Source: Leifsonia sp. ALI-44-B (GTDB lineage: Bacteria > Actinomycetota > Actinomycetes > Actinomycetales > Microbacteriaceae). From it: 64,000 nt of DNA. The notes beneath the pieces were generated by a model that was given only the letters and a program-made list of their open reading frames with translations, did not search any database and was not told the DNA's origin. Of this stretch, positions 1 through 8,436 are shown piece by piece. Location: positions 992,001 through 1,056,000 of the forward strand of contig NZ_MTQL01000007.1 of assembly GCF_001984125.1 (NCBI RefSeq), given 5' to 3'. The first letter of the stretch is position 1; every line of letters starts with the position of its first letter. Made by a program: the position numbers and the translations under genes.

Positions 1-34
1 ACCACCCTTGTCATCCGACAGTAAGGAAAGCAGC

Positions 35-979
35 ATGTTCTCATCACGACGTGGCCGCCTGGCCGTCGCGGCTCTCGCCGCCGGCGCGGTCCTCTCCCTC
101 GCGGCCTGCTCGAGCGGCGACCCGCTCGACAACTCCACCTCGGGTTCCGGTTCGTCCGGCTCGGCCGACTCGATCACCATCGGTGCCGGGTCCTTCGCCG
201 AGTCCGAAATCATCGCCCAGATCTACACGCAGGCCCTCGAGGCCGAAGGCGTGACGGTCACGTTCGCCGGCCAGATCGGCCAGCGCGACGTCTACCTCAA
301 GGCCCTCGAAGACGGCTCGATCGACCTCATCCCCGACTACAGCGGAAACCTGCTGCAGTTCTACGACGCCGAGACCACCGCCAAGACGTCCGAAGAGGTC
401 TACGCCGCCATCGGTGACGCCCTGCCCGAGGGCATCGAGGTGCTCGACCAGGCCGAGGCCCAGGATGCCGACAGCTACAACGTGACCAAGGACTTCAGCG
501 AGAAGAACGGCATCACGAGCCTCGCCGACCTCAAGGACTACGACGGCACGCTCGCCATCGGAGCCAACCCCGAGTTCGCCGACCGCCCGTACGGCCCCAA
601 GGGTCTGACCGAGGTCTACGGCGTTCCGGCCGACAAGCTCACCTTCACGCCCGTCTCGGACGGCGGCGGACCGCTGACGGCCAAGGCCCTCATCGACGGC
701 ACCGTGCAGCTCGCCGACATCTACAGCACCACGCCCTCCATCAAGGAGAACGGCTTCGTCACGCTCGAAGACCCCGAGAACCTGATCCTGCCGCAGAACA
801 TCCTGCCGCTGATCAAGTCCGACAAGGCCAGCGACAAGGTGAAGGATGTGCTGAACAAGGTCTCGGCCGAGCTCACCACCGACGACCTGATCGACCTCAA
901 CACCCTCAACCAGGGTGACCAGAAGCTGTCGCCCGAGAAGGTGGCCAAGGACTGGCTGACCGAAAAGGGTCTGATCTAG
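35..979 (+). CDS. Glycine betaine/choline-type ABC transporter substrate-binding lipoprotein
   Basis: Solute-binding lipoprotein of the OpuAC/ProX (OsmF) family that would deliver a quaternary-ammonium osmolyte to an ABC importer at the outer face of the membrane. The 314-residue protein has an Arg-containing N-region, a hydrophobic stretch and the lipobox LAAC, with acylated Cys25, followed by a Ser/Gly-rich linker. The mature part begins with an ITIGAGSFAESEI-like strand and contains the LIPDYSGNLLQFY region typical of the family. I chose ATG at 35 because AAGGAAAG lies just upstream; an in-frame TTG at 8 has no such site. The permease and ATPase genes are presumably left of the window edge. 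A strong hairpin follows the stop. The family is confident; the substrate is inferred. Confidence 0.9.
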   Translation: MFSSRRGRLAVAALAAGAVLSLAACSSGDPLDNSTSGSGSSGSADSITIGAGSFAESEIIAQIYTQALEAEGVTVTFAGQIGQRDVYLKALEDGSIDLIPDYSGNLLQFYDAETTAKTSEEVYAAIGDALPEGIEVLDQAEAQDADSYNVTKDFSEKNGITSLADLKDYDGTLAIGANPEFADRPYGPKGLTEVYGVPADKLTFTPVSDGGGPLTAKALIDGTVQLADIYSTTPSIKENGFVTLEDPENLILPQNILPLIKSDKASDKVKDVLNKVSAELTTDDLIDLNTLNQGDQKLSPEKVAKDWLTEKGLI

Positions 980-1022
980 CCCTCGCCGCTCCGCTCTACA
1001 ACTGAGCGGATGTCTCGACCGG

Positions 1023-1051
1023 GAACCCGGCGCCGTCACGGCGCCGGGTTC
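1023..1051 (+). terminator. Intrinsic terminator hairpin after the binding-protein gene
   Basis: A perfect 13-bp inverted repeat (GAACCCGGCGCCG and its complement) around a TCA loop, followed by a short pyrimidine-rich run, lies 43 bases after the stop codon. It separates the transport gene from the DUF3151-purA region. Confidence 0.85.
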
Positions 1052-1142
1052 TTCGCGTTCCGGGGCTGAGGGCGGCCGGCGACAGGCTCCGAGAGCGCCC
1101 AGATTCCCGGCCGCCGATGCACCCCCGTTGGTAGGATCGAGT

Positions 1143-1634
1143 GTGACCGGAAACAACTTGATGCCCCAGCCCGAGGTTCTCCTTCCCGCCGAGCCCGAGG
1201 TCGTCGGTGCACTCGCCGCGGCCGCTGAGTCCGAGAACCCGATCGTCGCCCTCACGAACGTCGTGGCGCAGCATCCGTCGTCGTCGCTTGCCTGGGCTGT
1301 TTTGGCGGTCGAGAAGTTCGATCCGATGAACCCGCTCGAAAGCTACGCCTATGCGCGCGTCGGCTACCACCGCGGGCTCGACTCGCTGCGCAAGGCCGGT
1401 TGGCGCGGCCAAGGTCCCATCCCGTGGTCGCACGAGCCCAACCGCGGCGTGCTGCGCTCGCTGTACGCCCTGCGTGCCGCCGCCGAGGCCATCGGCGAGA
1501 CCGAAGAGGTCGAGCGACTGACCGAGTTCCTGCGTGGGGCCGACGAGACCGCCGCCGCCCAGATCGAGACCGAGGGCGAGCCGCGCACGCCGCCGCCCGC
1601 CACCGAGGCCTTCTTCATCCGCGGCCTAGACTGA
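1143..1634 (+). CDS. DUF3151 domain protein
   Basis: Conserved actinobacterial protein of unknown function, 163 residues. It matches the DUF3151 pattern, with a central region containing AWAVLAVE and [18 protein letters not shown] and a WSHEPNRG motif. In many actinobacteria it sits beside purA, as here, which supports the identification but not a function. GTG at 1143 is preferred because the hexamer TAGGAT (1132-1137) ends five bases before it, suggesting a leaderless transcript. ATG at 1161 is the alternative start and would shorten the protein by six residues. It is soluble, with no signal peptide or membrane segment, and purA follows 100 bases later on the same strand. Confidence 0.85.
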   Translation: MTGNNLMPQPEVLLPAEPEVVGALAAAAESENPIVALTNVVAQHPSSSLAWAVLAVEKFDPMNPLESYAYARVGYHRGLDSLRKAGWRGQGPIPWSHEPNRGVLRSLYALRAAAEAIGETEEVERLTEFLRGADETAAAQIETEGEPRTPPPATEAFFIRGLD

Positions 1635-1734
1635 TCAGAGCACCACGCGGTTCCCGGCCCTGCCGGGAATCCGAGCTCGGCTGCATCAGCCGGCTCATAT
1701 TCGAAGCATCCCGACCGGAAGGGCATCATTCGTT

Positions 1735-3021
1735 ATGCCAGCAATCGTTCTCATCGGCGCCCAGTGGGGCGACGAAGGAAAAGGTAAGGCCACCGATCTT
1801 CTGGGGTCGCGCGTCGACTACGTGGTCAAGTTCAACGGCGGCAACAACGCCGGCCACACGGTCGTCGTCGGCAACGAGAAGTACGCCCTGCACCTGCTGC
1901 CCTCCGGCATCCTGACCGAGGGTGTCACGCCCGTCATCGCCAACGGTGTCGTCGTCGACCTCGAGGTGCTGTTCCACGAGCTCGAGGCTTTGAGTGCCCG
2001 CGGGGTGGATGTCTCGAAGCTGCAGGTCTCGGCCAACGCCCACGTCATCACGCAGTACCACCGCACGCTCGACAAGGTCACCGAGCGCTTCCTCGGCAAG
2101 CGCCAGATCGGCACGACGGGCCGCGGCATCGGGCCCGCCTACGCCGACAAGATCAACCGCGTGGGCATCCGCATCCAGGACCTGTTCGACGAGAACATCC
2201 TGCGGCAAAAGGTCGAGGGCGCCCTCGACATGAAGAACCACATGCTGGTCAAGATCTACAACCGCCGCGCCATCCACGTCGACGAGATCGTCGACGACCT
2301 GCTTTCCTACGCCGAGCGCCTGCGCCCCATGGTGAAAGACACGGTCCTCGAGCTCAACCGCGCGCTCGACGACGACAAGACCGTGCTGTTCGAGGGCGGC
2401 CAGGCCACCATGCTCGACATCGACCACGGCACCTACCCGTTCGTCACGTCGTCCAACGCCACGTCGGGCGGCGCCGTGACCGGTTCGGGTGTCGCGCCCA
2501 ACCGCATCGATCGCGTCATCGCCGTCGTCAAGGCCTACACGACGCGCGTCGGCGCCGGTCCGTTCCCCACCGAGCTCTTCGACGAGTCGGGCGAGTTCCT
2601 GCGCTCGGCCGGGTTCGAGTTCGGCACCACGACCGGTCGCCCGCGCCGCACCGGGTGGTACGACGCGCCCATCGCCCGCTACACGGCCCGCATCAACGGC
2701 GTCACCGACTTCGTGCTCACCAAGCTCGACGTGCTCACGGGCCTCGACGAGATCCCCGTGTGCGTGGCCTACGAGGTCGACGGCGTGCGCCACGACGAGG
2801 TCCCCGTCTCGCAGTCCGACTTCCACCACGCCAAGCCCATCTACGAGATCTTCCCCGGCTGGAAGGAAGACATCACGGGCGCCCGCACGTTCGACGACCT
2901 GCCGAAGAACGCTCAGGACTACGTCCTGGCTGTCGAGGGCATGTCGGGTTCGCGCATCTCGGCGATCGGCGTCGGCCCTGGCCGCGACGCGATCGTCGTG
3001 CGCCACGACCTCATCGACTAG
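1735..3021 (+). CDS. purA: Adenylosuccinate synthetase
   Basis: Cytoplasmic enzyme of AMP synthesis: IMP + L-aspartate + GTP gives adenylosuccinate + GDP + phosphate. The 428-residue length is normal for the family. The N-terminal GTP-binding signature with GDEGKG at residues 12-17 includes catalytic Asp13, and NNAGHT at 37-42 includes catalytic His41. The [11 protein letters not shown] stretch and the C-terminal [11 protein letters not shown] loop are also present. ATG at 1735 begins the canonical [24 protein letters not shown] lies about 13 bases upstream. It follows the DUF3151 gene and ends at a strong hairpin. Confidence 0.98.
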   Translation: MPAIVLIGAQWGDEGKGKATDLLGSRVDYVVKFNGGNNAGHTVVVGNEKYALHLLPSGILTEGVTPVIANGVVVDLEVLFHELEALSARGVDVSKLQVSANAHVITQYHRTLDKVTERFLGKRQIGTTGRGIGPAYADKINRVGIRIQDLFDENILRQKVEGALDMKNHMLVKIYNRRAIHVDEIVDDLLSYAERLRPMVKDTVLELNRALDDDKTVLFEGGQATMLDIDHGTYPFVTSSNATSGGAVTGSGVAPNRIDRVIAVVKAYTTRVGAGPFPTELFDESGEFLRSAGFEFGTTTGRPRRTGWYDAPIARYTARINGVTDFVLTKLDVLTGLDEIPVCVAYEVDGVRHDEVPVSQSDFHHAKPIYEIFPGWKEDITGARTFDDLPKNAQDYVLAVEGMSGSRISAIGVGPGRDAIVVRHDLID

Positions 3022-3062
3022 AACGCGGGCCGCGCGGGCTGCGCGCAACTCCACAACGAGCT

Positions 3063-3094
3063 CGAAGGACTCGGCCACCCGGCCGAGTCCTTCG
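3063..3094 (+). terminator. Terminator hairpin after purA
   Basis: A perfect 14-bp inverted repeat, CGAAGGACTCGGCC paired with its complement, with an ACCC loop, starting 42 bases after the purA stop codon. A conventional U-tract is weak, as is common in high-GC genomes. Confidence 0.85.
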
Positions 3095-3143
3095 GCCGTT
3101 AAGAGCGGTGCGAACCGTCCTCACCGGCTGGCAGACTGGGGCC

Positions 3144-4340
3144 ATGAGTGATGTGAACGGCGAAGACGCGAGTGTTCCTTCCTATTGGTTGGGTGCCTAT
3201 ACGCCCGATTCGCAGGGCAATGCGCGGGGCGTGAGCGTTCTGCGGCAGCAGCCCGACGGCACGCTGCGTCACGCGCCGACGGTGTCCCTCGACTCCCCGT
3301 CGTTCCTGGCCCGGCATCCCTCGGCCGACGTCGTCTATGCCGCGCTCGAAGGAATCGGCGCCGTCCAGGTGCTCGAACGCCGCGGCGTCGACGGCCTGGC
3401 GCCGGTCGGCGACCCCATCGAGGTGGGCGAGGCGGTGTGCCACCTGCACGTCACCCCCGACGGCGGGATGCTGGTGGCCAGCTGTTACGGCGACGGCCGC
3501 CTCGTCACCATCCCCCTCGCGCCGACCGGCCGTCCGTCTGGCCGTCCCGTCGAGGCCGCGGCATCCATCGACCCCTACGCCGACCCGTTCGCGGGTTCGG
3601 CACTCGAGGCCAGCGGTTTCGGCGAGAGCGCCCTCACCGACTTCTCGCTCGCGCAGCAGGTGCTCGAAGCCATGCCCGTGCGCCAGTCGCGCGCCCACGC
3701 GTCCCTGACCCTGCCCGACGGCCGCATCGTGTCAACCGACCTCGGTCACGACGCCGTGCGCGTCTGGCGGCGCACGGCCAACGGCACGGGCCTCACGCTC
3801 GACGACACCATCATGCTGCCCTTCGGTGTGGGCCCCCGCCACCTCGCCTGGCACGTCAGCGGCCACCTCTTCGTCGTCACCGAGTACTCGAACGAGATCT
3901 TCGTGCTCGCGCCGCGCGACCGCGGACACCTACGCGTCGTGCGTTCGAAGCTCGCCACGGCCGACTCGCTCGAGGACGGCGACAACGCCTCGGAGCTGCA
4001 GATCGCCGGGCCCGACGCCGATCGCCTCTACGTCGCGATCCGCGGCACCAATCGGCTGAGCACCCTGCGCATCGGCGGCGACGGCGCCGATCTCTCATCC
4101 CTCGCCGACGTCGAGACGCGCGGCAAGCACCCCCGCCACTTCCGCGTCGCCGGCGACCTCGTGCACATCGCCAACCAGCTGTCCGACGAGGTCACGTCGT
4201 TCCGCCTCGACGCGCGCGGCATCCCCTCCCAGTTCCTCGGCGCCACCGAGGCCCCCTCGCCCACCTACCTCCTCCCGGTCCCCGCTGCCAGCCGCCCTCG
4301 GCCGATGCCGATGCCGATGCCTCTGCGGGTCGCCGGTTAA
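3144..4340 (+). CDS. Lactonase-family beta-propeller protein (6-phosphogluconolactonase-like)
   Basis: 398-residue cytoplasmic protein resembling the YbhE/Pgl-type seven-bladed propeller lactonases. It shows the LGAYT...GVSVL opening, repeated short beta-blade motifs (HPSADVVYA, HVTPDGGMLVAS), and the closing GKHPRHFRV...SFRLDARG pattern typical of the family. The substrate is not evident, so I give no gene symbol. ATG at 3144 is preceded by CAGACT exactly six bases upstream, a probable leaderless promoter, and lies 49 bases after the purA terminator. The C-terminus ends in a low-complexity Pro-Met run encoded by repeated GCCGAT units. Its stop codon overlaps that of the opposite-strand gene: both stops share TTAA at 4337-4340. 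Confidence 0.8.
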   Translation: MSDVNGEDASVPSYWLGAYTPDSQGNARGVSVLRQQPDGTLRHAPTVSLDSPSFLARHPSADVVYAALEGIGAVQVLERRGVDGLAPVGDPIEVGEAVCHLHVTPDGGMLVASCYGDGRLVTIPLAPTGRPSGRPVEAAASIDPYADPFAGSALEASGFGESALTDFSLAQQVLEAMPVRQSRAHASLTLPDGRIVSTDLGHDAVRVWRRTANGTGLTLDDTIMLPFGVGPRHLAWHVSGHLFVVTEYSNEIFVLAPRDRGHLRVVRSKLATADSLEDGDNASELQIAGPDADRLYVAIRGTNRLSTLRIGGDGADLSSLADVETRGKHPRHFRVAGDLVHIANQLSDEVTSFRLDARGIPSQFLGATEAPSPTYLLPVPAASRPRPMPMPMPLRVAG

Positions 4341-4657
4341 CGTTCGTCGGCCGGACTAGCCGCATCGGCGCGACCAGCCGCCTCGGTCGAGCCGGCGTGT
4401 TGTCCCGCAGCAGTGTGGTCGATTTTGACCATGACGGCCGCAGCCCCGATCAATGCAACACCGAGCGGCAGCGCGACGGTCGCCAGGATCTGCGCGATGA
4501 GCTGTAGCGCGGCTATCCCGACGCCTGACCCGCCCGTATCGGCAGGAAAGGTGTTCACCGTGAGCACTGCGTCGAGCGCCCACATCCTGACAACGAGGCC
4601 GACGGCCGTGAGGCTCACGCCGGCGATCAGGGTCGAGCGGGTATATCTGTCTGCCAT
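4337..4657 (-). CDS. Small membrane protein, function unknown
   Basis: 106-residue protein with two predicted membrane-spanning stretches (about residues 9-33 and 49-78) and a charged Ala-rich tail rich in Glu, Asp and Arg. I do not recognise the family. The ATG at 4657 is preceded on the coding strand by GGGGGAG seven bases upstream, a good ribosome binding site. It is convergent with the lactonase gene and divergent from the acetyltransferase gene. Confidence 0.65.
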   Translation of the reverse strand: MADRYTRSTLIAGVSLTAVGLVVRMWALDAVLTVNTFPADTGGSGVGIAALQLIAQILATVALPLGVALIGAAAVMVKIDHTAAGQHAGSTEAAGRADAASPADER

Positions 4658-4745
4658 GCGAATTCTCCCCCGTGATGTGATGCACCTTTCTTACCGCGTT
4701 TTATGCCTCGGCGTGAGCGGCGTGTCCGCCGGTTAGGGTGGATGC

Positions 4746-5399
4746 ATGACCGCGAGAGTGCCCGAGCCGGCCGTGCATGTCGGCCGTTTCGTTCGGATCG
4801 AACCGCTGACCGAGGCGGATTTCGGCGAGTTGTATGAGGCGATCGGGCATCCCGAGGTGTTCGCCGGAGGGTATGGCGGCGGGCCCGAAGGTCTGCCCGA
4901 CGACATCGACGGGTTCCGGCGTTTCGCGGCCAGCTATTTCAGCACGGCGGGCGGCAACCAGCCCTACGTGGTGCGGCTGCACGGTGGGGTGGACGACGGG
5001 CGTGTGGTGGGGACATCCACGCTGGGGGATTTCGACCTGCCGAGCGAACACGCGCACCTGGGCTGGACGGCCTACGACCCGCGCGTGTGGGGAACGGCCG
5101 TCAACGTCGACACGAAGCTGCTCATGCTGGGGCTCGCGTTCGACAACGGTTTCGGCCGCGTGAAGATTCAGGCGGATGAACGCAACGCCCGTTCGCGCGC
5201 TGCCATCGCCAAACTGGGCGCCACGTTCGAGGGCCTCGTGCGCCGGGACAAACGCCGCGCCGACGGCACCTGGCGGACCACGGCGCTGTTCTCGATCATC
5301 GTCGAGGAGTGGCCAGAGGTGCGCGCGGCGTTGCAGGCCCGGCTCGACACCTACCCGGCGCCCGTCGTCACAGCGGGGGAGACCGTCGACCGCGCCTGA
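4746..5399 (+). CDS. GNAT-family N-acetyltransferase (RimJ/RimL-like)
   Basis: 217-residue acetyl-CoA-dependent transferase of the GNAT superfamily. It opens with GRFVRIEPLTEADF, continues with the substrate region around HAHLGWTAYDPRVWGT, and has ERNARSRAAIAKLGATFEG, the C-terminal signature of the RimJ/RimL group that acetylates protein N-termini or small amines. The substrate cannot be read from sequence. ATG at 4746 lies exactly six bases after TAGGGT (4734-4739), a probable leaderless promoter. The divergent membrane-protein gene starts 88 bases away. It is probably monocistronic: an ABC ATPase gene follows after a gap of about 100 bases. Confidence 0.85.
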   Translation: MTARVPEPAVHVGRFVRIEPLTEADFGELYEAIGHPEVFAGGYGGGPEGLPDDIDGFRRFAASYFSTAGGNQPYVVRLHGGVDDGRVVGTSTLGDFDLPSEHAHLGWTAYDPRVWGTAVNVDTKLLMLGLAFDNGFGRVKIQADERNARSRAAIAKLGATFEGLVRRDKRRADGTWRTTALFSIIVEEWPEVRAALQARLDTYPAPVVTAGETVDRA

Positions 5400-5502
5400 C
5401 CCCGTAGTGCCGCCGGGCAGCCAGCTGCGTGGTCCGAACGGATGACCCCGTTTCGCCCCCGTGCCCGATGTGTCGAAACCTCGCCGCCGCGAGGCTGGAT
5501 AC

Positions 5503-6555
5503 ATGACACAACCACTGCTCAGCGCACACAACCTCGTGAAGTCCTATGGCACCACGCAGGCCCTCGACGGGGTGAGCCTGGCCATCGGCGCCGGCGAATC
5601 CGTCGCCATCATGGGGGCATCCGGTTCGGGTAAGACGACCCTGCTGCACACCCTCGCCGGCATCATCACGCCGGATGGTGGGCAGGTCGTCTTCCAGGGC
5701 CCGGCCTCGCCCGTCGAGGTGTCGGCCCTCTCCGAAACCGAGCGGTCGCGCCTGCGCCGCGAATCCTTCGGCTTCGTGTTCCAGCAGGGACTCCTCATCC
5801 CCGAACTCACGGCCGTCGAGAACGTCGCCGTTCCGCTCATGCTGTCGGGATACCCGCGGCGCGAGGCCGAGGCGCGTGCCCAGCACTGGTTGCAGGCGCT
5901 CGGCCTGGCCGGCATGGAAACGCGTCGTCCCGGCGAGTTGTCGGGTGGTCAGGCCCAGCGTGTGGCCATCGCCCGCGCCCAGGTCACCGGCGCAACCGTC
6001 GTGTTCGCCGATGAGCCGACCGGCGCACTCGACTCCAACACCTCGGTGGATGTCTTGAACGCGCTCCTCGGATCGACCGTCAGCCAGGGCCACACGCTCG
6101 TGATGGTGACGCACGACGAGGGTGTTGCCGCGCGGTGTTCGCGCGTCATCCGTGTGCGCGACGGACGCATCGTGAGCGACAGCGCCTCGGCCCCGGCTCA
6201 CGCAGCCAGTCAGCCCGGCCACCCCGGCGCCCCGCAGAGCCAGCAGTACACGCAGCAGACCTACCAGACCCAGCAGTACACCCAGACCCCCTACAACCCG
6301 CAGGGGCAGCAGGCGCCGTCGGGCGCACAGAAAGAGGTTCGACCCATGTTCTATGGAGACGGCTGGGGCGTGGCCTCGGCGGCAACACTTCCGGCGGACG
6401 AGATGCCCGCCTCGCAGATCCAGGTTCCGGCGAACGTTCCGCGCGGCTACCCCCTGCAGCCGGGTTCCTCCGGATACCCGCAGCAGACCGCCCCCTACGG
6501 TTACCCGCAGCAGCCCCAGGGCCGCCCGCACCACAACGGTGGGCAGCACCGATGA
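5503..6555 (+). CDS. ABC transporter ATPase (LolD/MacB type) with Gln/Tyr/Pro-rich C-terminal tail
   Basis: 350-residue ATPase partner of the FtsX-type permease that follows. Walker A GASGSGKTT is at residues 38-46, the signature LSGGQAQRVAIARA near 145, and Walker B VVFADEPTGALDS near 166, as in LolD/MacB/BceA ATPases. The ATPase core ends near residue 235. An unusual tail of about 115 residues follows, rich in Gln, Tyr, Pro, Gly and Thr with repeated QQY and GYPQQ motifs, and no equivalent in ordinary family members. The start is ATG at 5503 (MTQPLLSAHNLVKSYG). Its stop overlaps the permease start by four bases (ATGA at 6552), so the two are translationally coupled. The substrate is unknown. 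Confidence 0.88.
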   Translation: MTQPLLSAHNLVKSYGTTQALDGVSLAIGAGESVAIMGASGSGKTTLLHTLAGIITPDGGQVVFQGPASPVEVSALSETERSRLRRESFGFVFQQGLLIPELTAVENVAVPLMLSGYPRREAEARAQHWLQALGLAGMETRRPGELSGGQAQRVAIARAQVTGATVVFADEPTGALDSNTSVDVLNALLGSTVSQGHTLVMVTHDEGVAARCSRVIRVRDGRIVSDSASAPAHAASQPGHPGAPQSQQYTQQTYQTQQYTQTPYNPQGQQAPSGAQKEVRPMFYGDGWGVASAATLPADEMPASQIQVPANVPRGYPLQPGSSGYPQQTAPYGYPQQPQGRPHHNGGQHR

Positions 6556-7943
6556 GTGTCGCCGCGCCGTTCACGCCGCCGCGCGCCGCCGCAACGTCGT
6601 CGCGCGCACCGGGCCGCCCCTCGATCGTGAAACTGACCTGGCTGCTCGGCCGCCCCAGCGCCCAGAGCGCCGCGACCCTCATCTTGCCGGGCGTCGCCTT
6701 CGCCGTGACGACCGCCCTCATCCTCATCGTCTTGGGCGGCGTGCTCATGTTCTGGCGATGGACGATCGCCGACGCGATCACCTACCAGGCGCTCAGCATG
6801 CTCGCCCTGGCGCTGCTGATCGTGCCGCTGCTGTCGCTCGGCGGTTCGGCGGCACGCCTGTCGGCCCGTCGGCGCGACGATCGGCTCGCGACACTGCGAC
6901 TGCTCGGGGCCACGCCCGGTGTGGTCGTGCGCATGACCGTGCTCGAATCATCCCTCGTGGCCGTCGCGGGCGCGCTCGTCGGCGTCGTGCTGTATGTCGC
7001 GCTCATGCCCCTCGTGGGCCTCGTGCACTTCGCCGGCCGAGCGATCGGCGCGGGCGAACTGTGGGTGGGCTTCGGCCCACTCGCCCTGGTCGTCGTCGCC
7101 ATCGCCGCCCTCGCGGCCATCAGCGCCGCGGTGGGCCTGCGCGCCGTCGCCATCTCGCCGCTCGGGGTGCGCACGCGCCAGAACGCGCCGAAGATGGGAT
7201 GGATCGCCCCCGTCGCCGGTGTCGTCATCGTCGTCGCGGCCTTCGCCGGTCTCAACCTGCTCGGCGCCATCACCGAGGAGGCCGGCGGCATCATCACGAT
7301 GATCTTCGTGCTCGCCGGCTGCTTCGGCGTGGCCGTCGCGGCACTCAACCTGATCGGCCCGTTCGCCATCCGGGTGATGGCCCGCATTCAGCTGCGCACG
7401 GCGCGCACGGCCGAGAAGCTCATCGCGGCGCGAGGCATCCTCGAATCGCCGAAGGCCGCCTGGCGGCTGTGTTCGGGACTGGCGATGACGAGCTTCGTCG
7501 CCGTCGTGGCGGGCACGGGCGTGTCCTTCGCGGGGGACGCCGGCGGCGACCCGATCCTCACCGATATGCGCACGGGCATCGTCATGACCCTCGTGATCTC
7601 GTTCGTGATGGTCGCGTGTTCGATCGGCGTCAGCCAGGCCGCGGCCGTGCTCGACCGCCGCGACCTCTACGTGAGCCTCGATCGGCTCGGCATGCCGCGG
7701 CCCACGGTCGAGACGGCCCGTCGCCGCCAGGTGATGCTGCCCGTGCTGCTCGTCTCGCTCGGCTCGGCGATCCTCGGAGGCATCCTCGTCTTCCCGCTCG
7801 TCGGCCTGGCGCTCATTATCGCGCCCGCCTCGCTCGCCCTCATCGCGGCGTCGTTCGTGCTCGGCATCTCGCTCGTGTGGTTGGCGTTGCGGTCGACCCG
7901 GCCCGTGCTCACGCGCGTGCTGCGCGAACCCGAGCGGGTCTAG
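6552..7943 (+). CDS. FtsX-family ABC permease
   Basis: 463-residue multi-spanning permease, coupled by an ATGA overlap to the preceding ATPase gene. After a short Pro/Ala-rich cytoplasmic N-terminus it shows repeated hydrophobic segments. The FtsX-like pattern SARRRDDRLATLRLLGATPGVVVRMTVLESS follows the second hydrophobic stretch, and a second half (ASFVLGISLVWLALRSTRP) resembles it. This organisation fits MacB/BceB-type efflux or mechanotransmission transporters rather than nutrient importers. No binding protein or sensor kinase is adjacent, so whether it serves in peptide resistance, lipid handling or envelope signalling is open. Confidence 0.82.
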   Translation: MSVAAPFTPPRAAATSSRAPGRPSIVKLTWLLGRPSAQSAATLILPGVAFAVTTALILIVLGGVLMFWRWTIADAITYQALSMLALALLIVPLLSLGGSAARLSARRRDDRLATLRLLGATPGVVVRMTVLESSLVAVAGALVGVVLYVALMPLVGLVHFAGRAIGAGELWVGFGPLALVVVAIAALAAISAAVGLRAVAISPLGVRTRQNAPKMGWIAPVAGVVIVVAAFAGLNLLGAITEEAGGIITMIFVLAGCFGVAVAALNLIGPFAIRVMARIQLRTARTAEKLIAARGILESPKAAWRLCSGLAMTSFVAVVAGTGVSFAGDAGGDPILTDMRTGIVMTLVISFVMVACSIGVSQAAAVLDRRDLYVSLDRLGMPRPTVETARRRQVMLPVLLVSLGSAILGGILVFPLVGLALIIAPASLALIAASFVLGISLVWLALRSTRPVLTRVLREPERV

Positions 7944-8023
7944 CGCGGATAAGCCCGGCCGGGTGGTGAGCGGATGTCGCGTCAGGGGTGTCGGCGCATG
8001 CGCCCGCCCGGCCGAAGAACAGG

Positions 8024-8068
8024 TGTCGCGGGTGAACGGTCTCTGGGGAGGGGCCGACACCCGCGACA
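8024..8068. terminator. Inverted-repeat hairpin after the ABC permease
   Basis: TGTCGCGGGTG at 8024-8034 pairs perfectly over 11 bp with 8058-8068, with a 23-base loop. A second inverted pair, CGGCCGGG and its complement, frames the bases just after the permease stop. The motif GGTGTCG also occurs three times in this gap. It probably acts in transcription termination, but the long loop makes this uncertain. The gap also carries the leaderless promoter of the next gene. Confidence 0.5.
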
Positions 8069-8109
8069 TCCTGTGTGCGGGCGCCCGGTGTCGAGGGTAG
8101 ATTTGGGCA

Positions 8110-8436
8110 ATGGTCGACACCGAGGCGCGCGCGCAACTGAACAGCCTGAGGCAGAGCATCGACAACATCGATGCGGCCCTGATCCACCTGCTTGCCGAGC
8201 GGTTCAAGTGCACGCAGACCGTCGGCCGGTTGAAGGCTGAGCACGGCTTGCCGGCCGCCGACCCCGACCGCGAGAGCCGCCAGATCGGCCGCTTGAAGGC
8301 GCTCGCCGAAGACGCACAGCTCGACCCCGCCTTTGCCGAGAAGTGGTTCAACTTCGTCGTCGCCGAGGTCATCCACCACCACGAGCAGATCGCGTCGCAG
8401 GTCGAGGATTCCTCAGGGTCTGAGCCGCGCGCATGA
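8110..8436 (+). CDS. Chorismate mutase (AroQ class)
   Basis: 108-residue all-helical chorismate mutase converting chorismate to prephenate, the branch point to Phe and Tyr. The AroQ pattern is clear: LRQSIDNID, then ALIHLLAERF with its Arg, a Lys-bearing VGRLKAEHG segment, DPDRESRQ, and a third helix of the FNFVVAEVIHHH type. Length is normal for monofunctional actinobacterial enzymes. ATG at 8110 follows TAGATT (8098-8103) by exactly six bases, so it is probably leaderless. Its stop overlaps the next start by four bases (ATGA). Confidence 0.92.
   Translation: MVDTEARAQLNSLRQSIDNIDAALIHLLAERFKCTQTVGRLKAEHGLPAADPDRESRQIGRLKALAEDAQLDPAFAEKWFNFVVAEVIHHHEQIASQVEDSSGSEPRA

Noticed and set aside
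1726-3078. A 450-codon minus-strand frame opposite purA
   Set aside because: purA on the plus strand is unambiguous; the minus frame has no recognisable domain and skewed composition.
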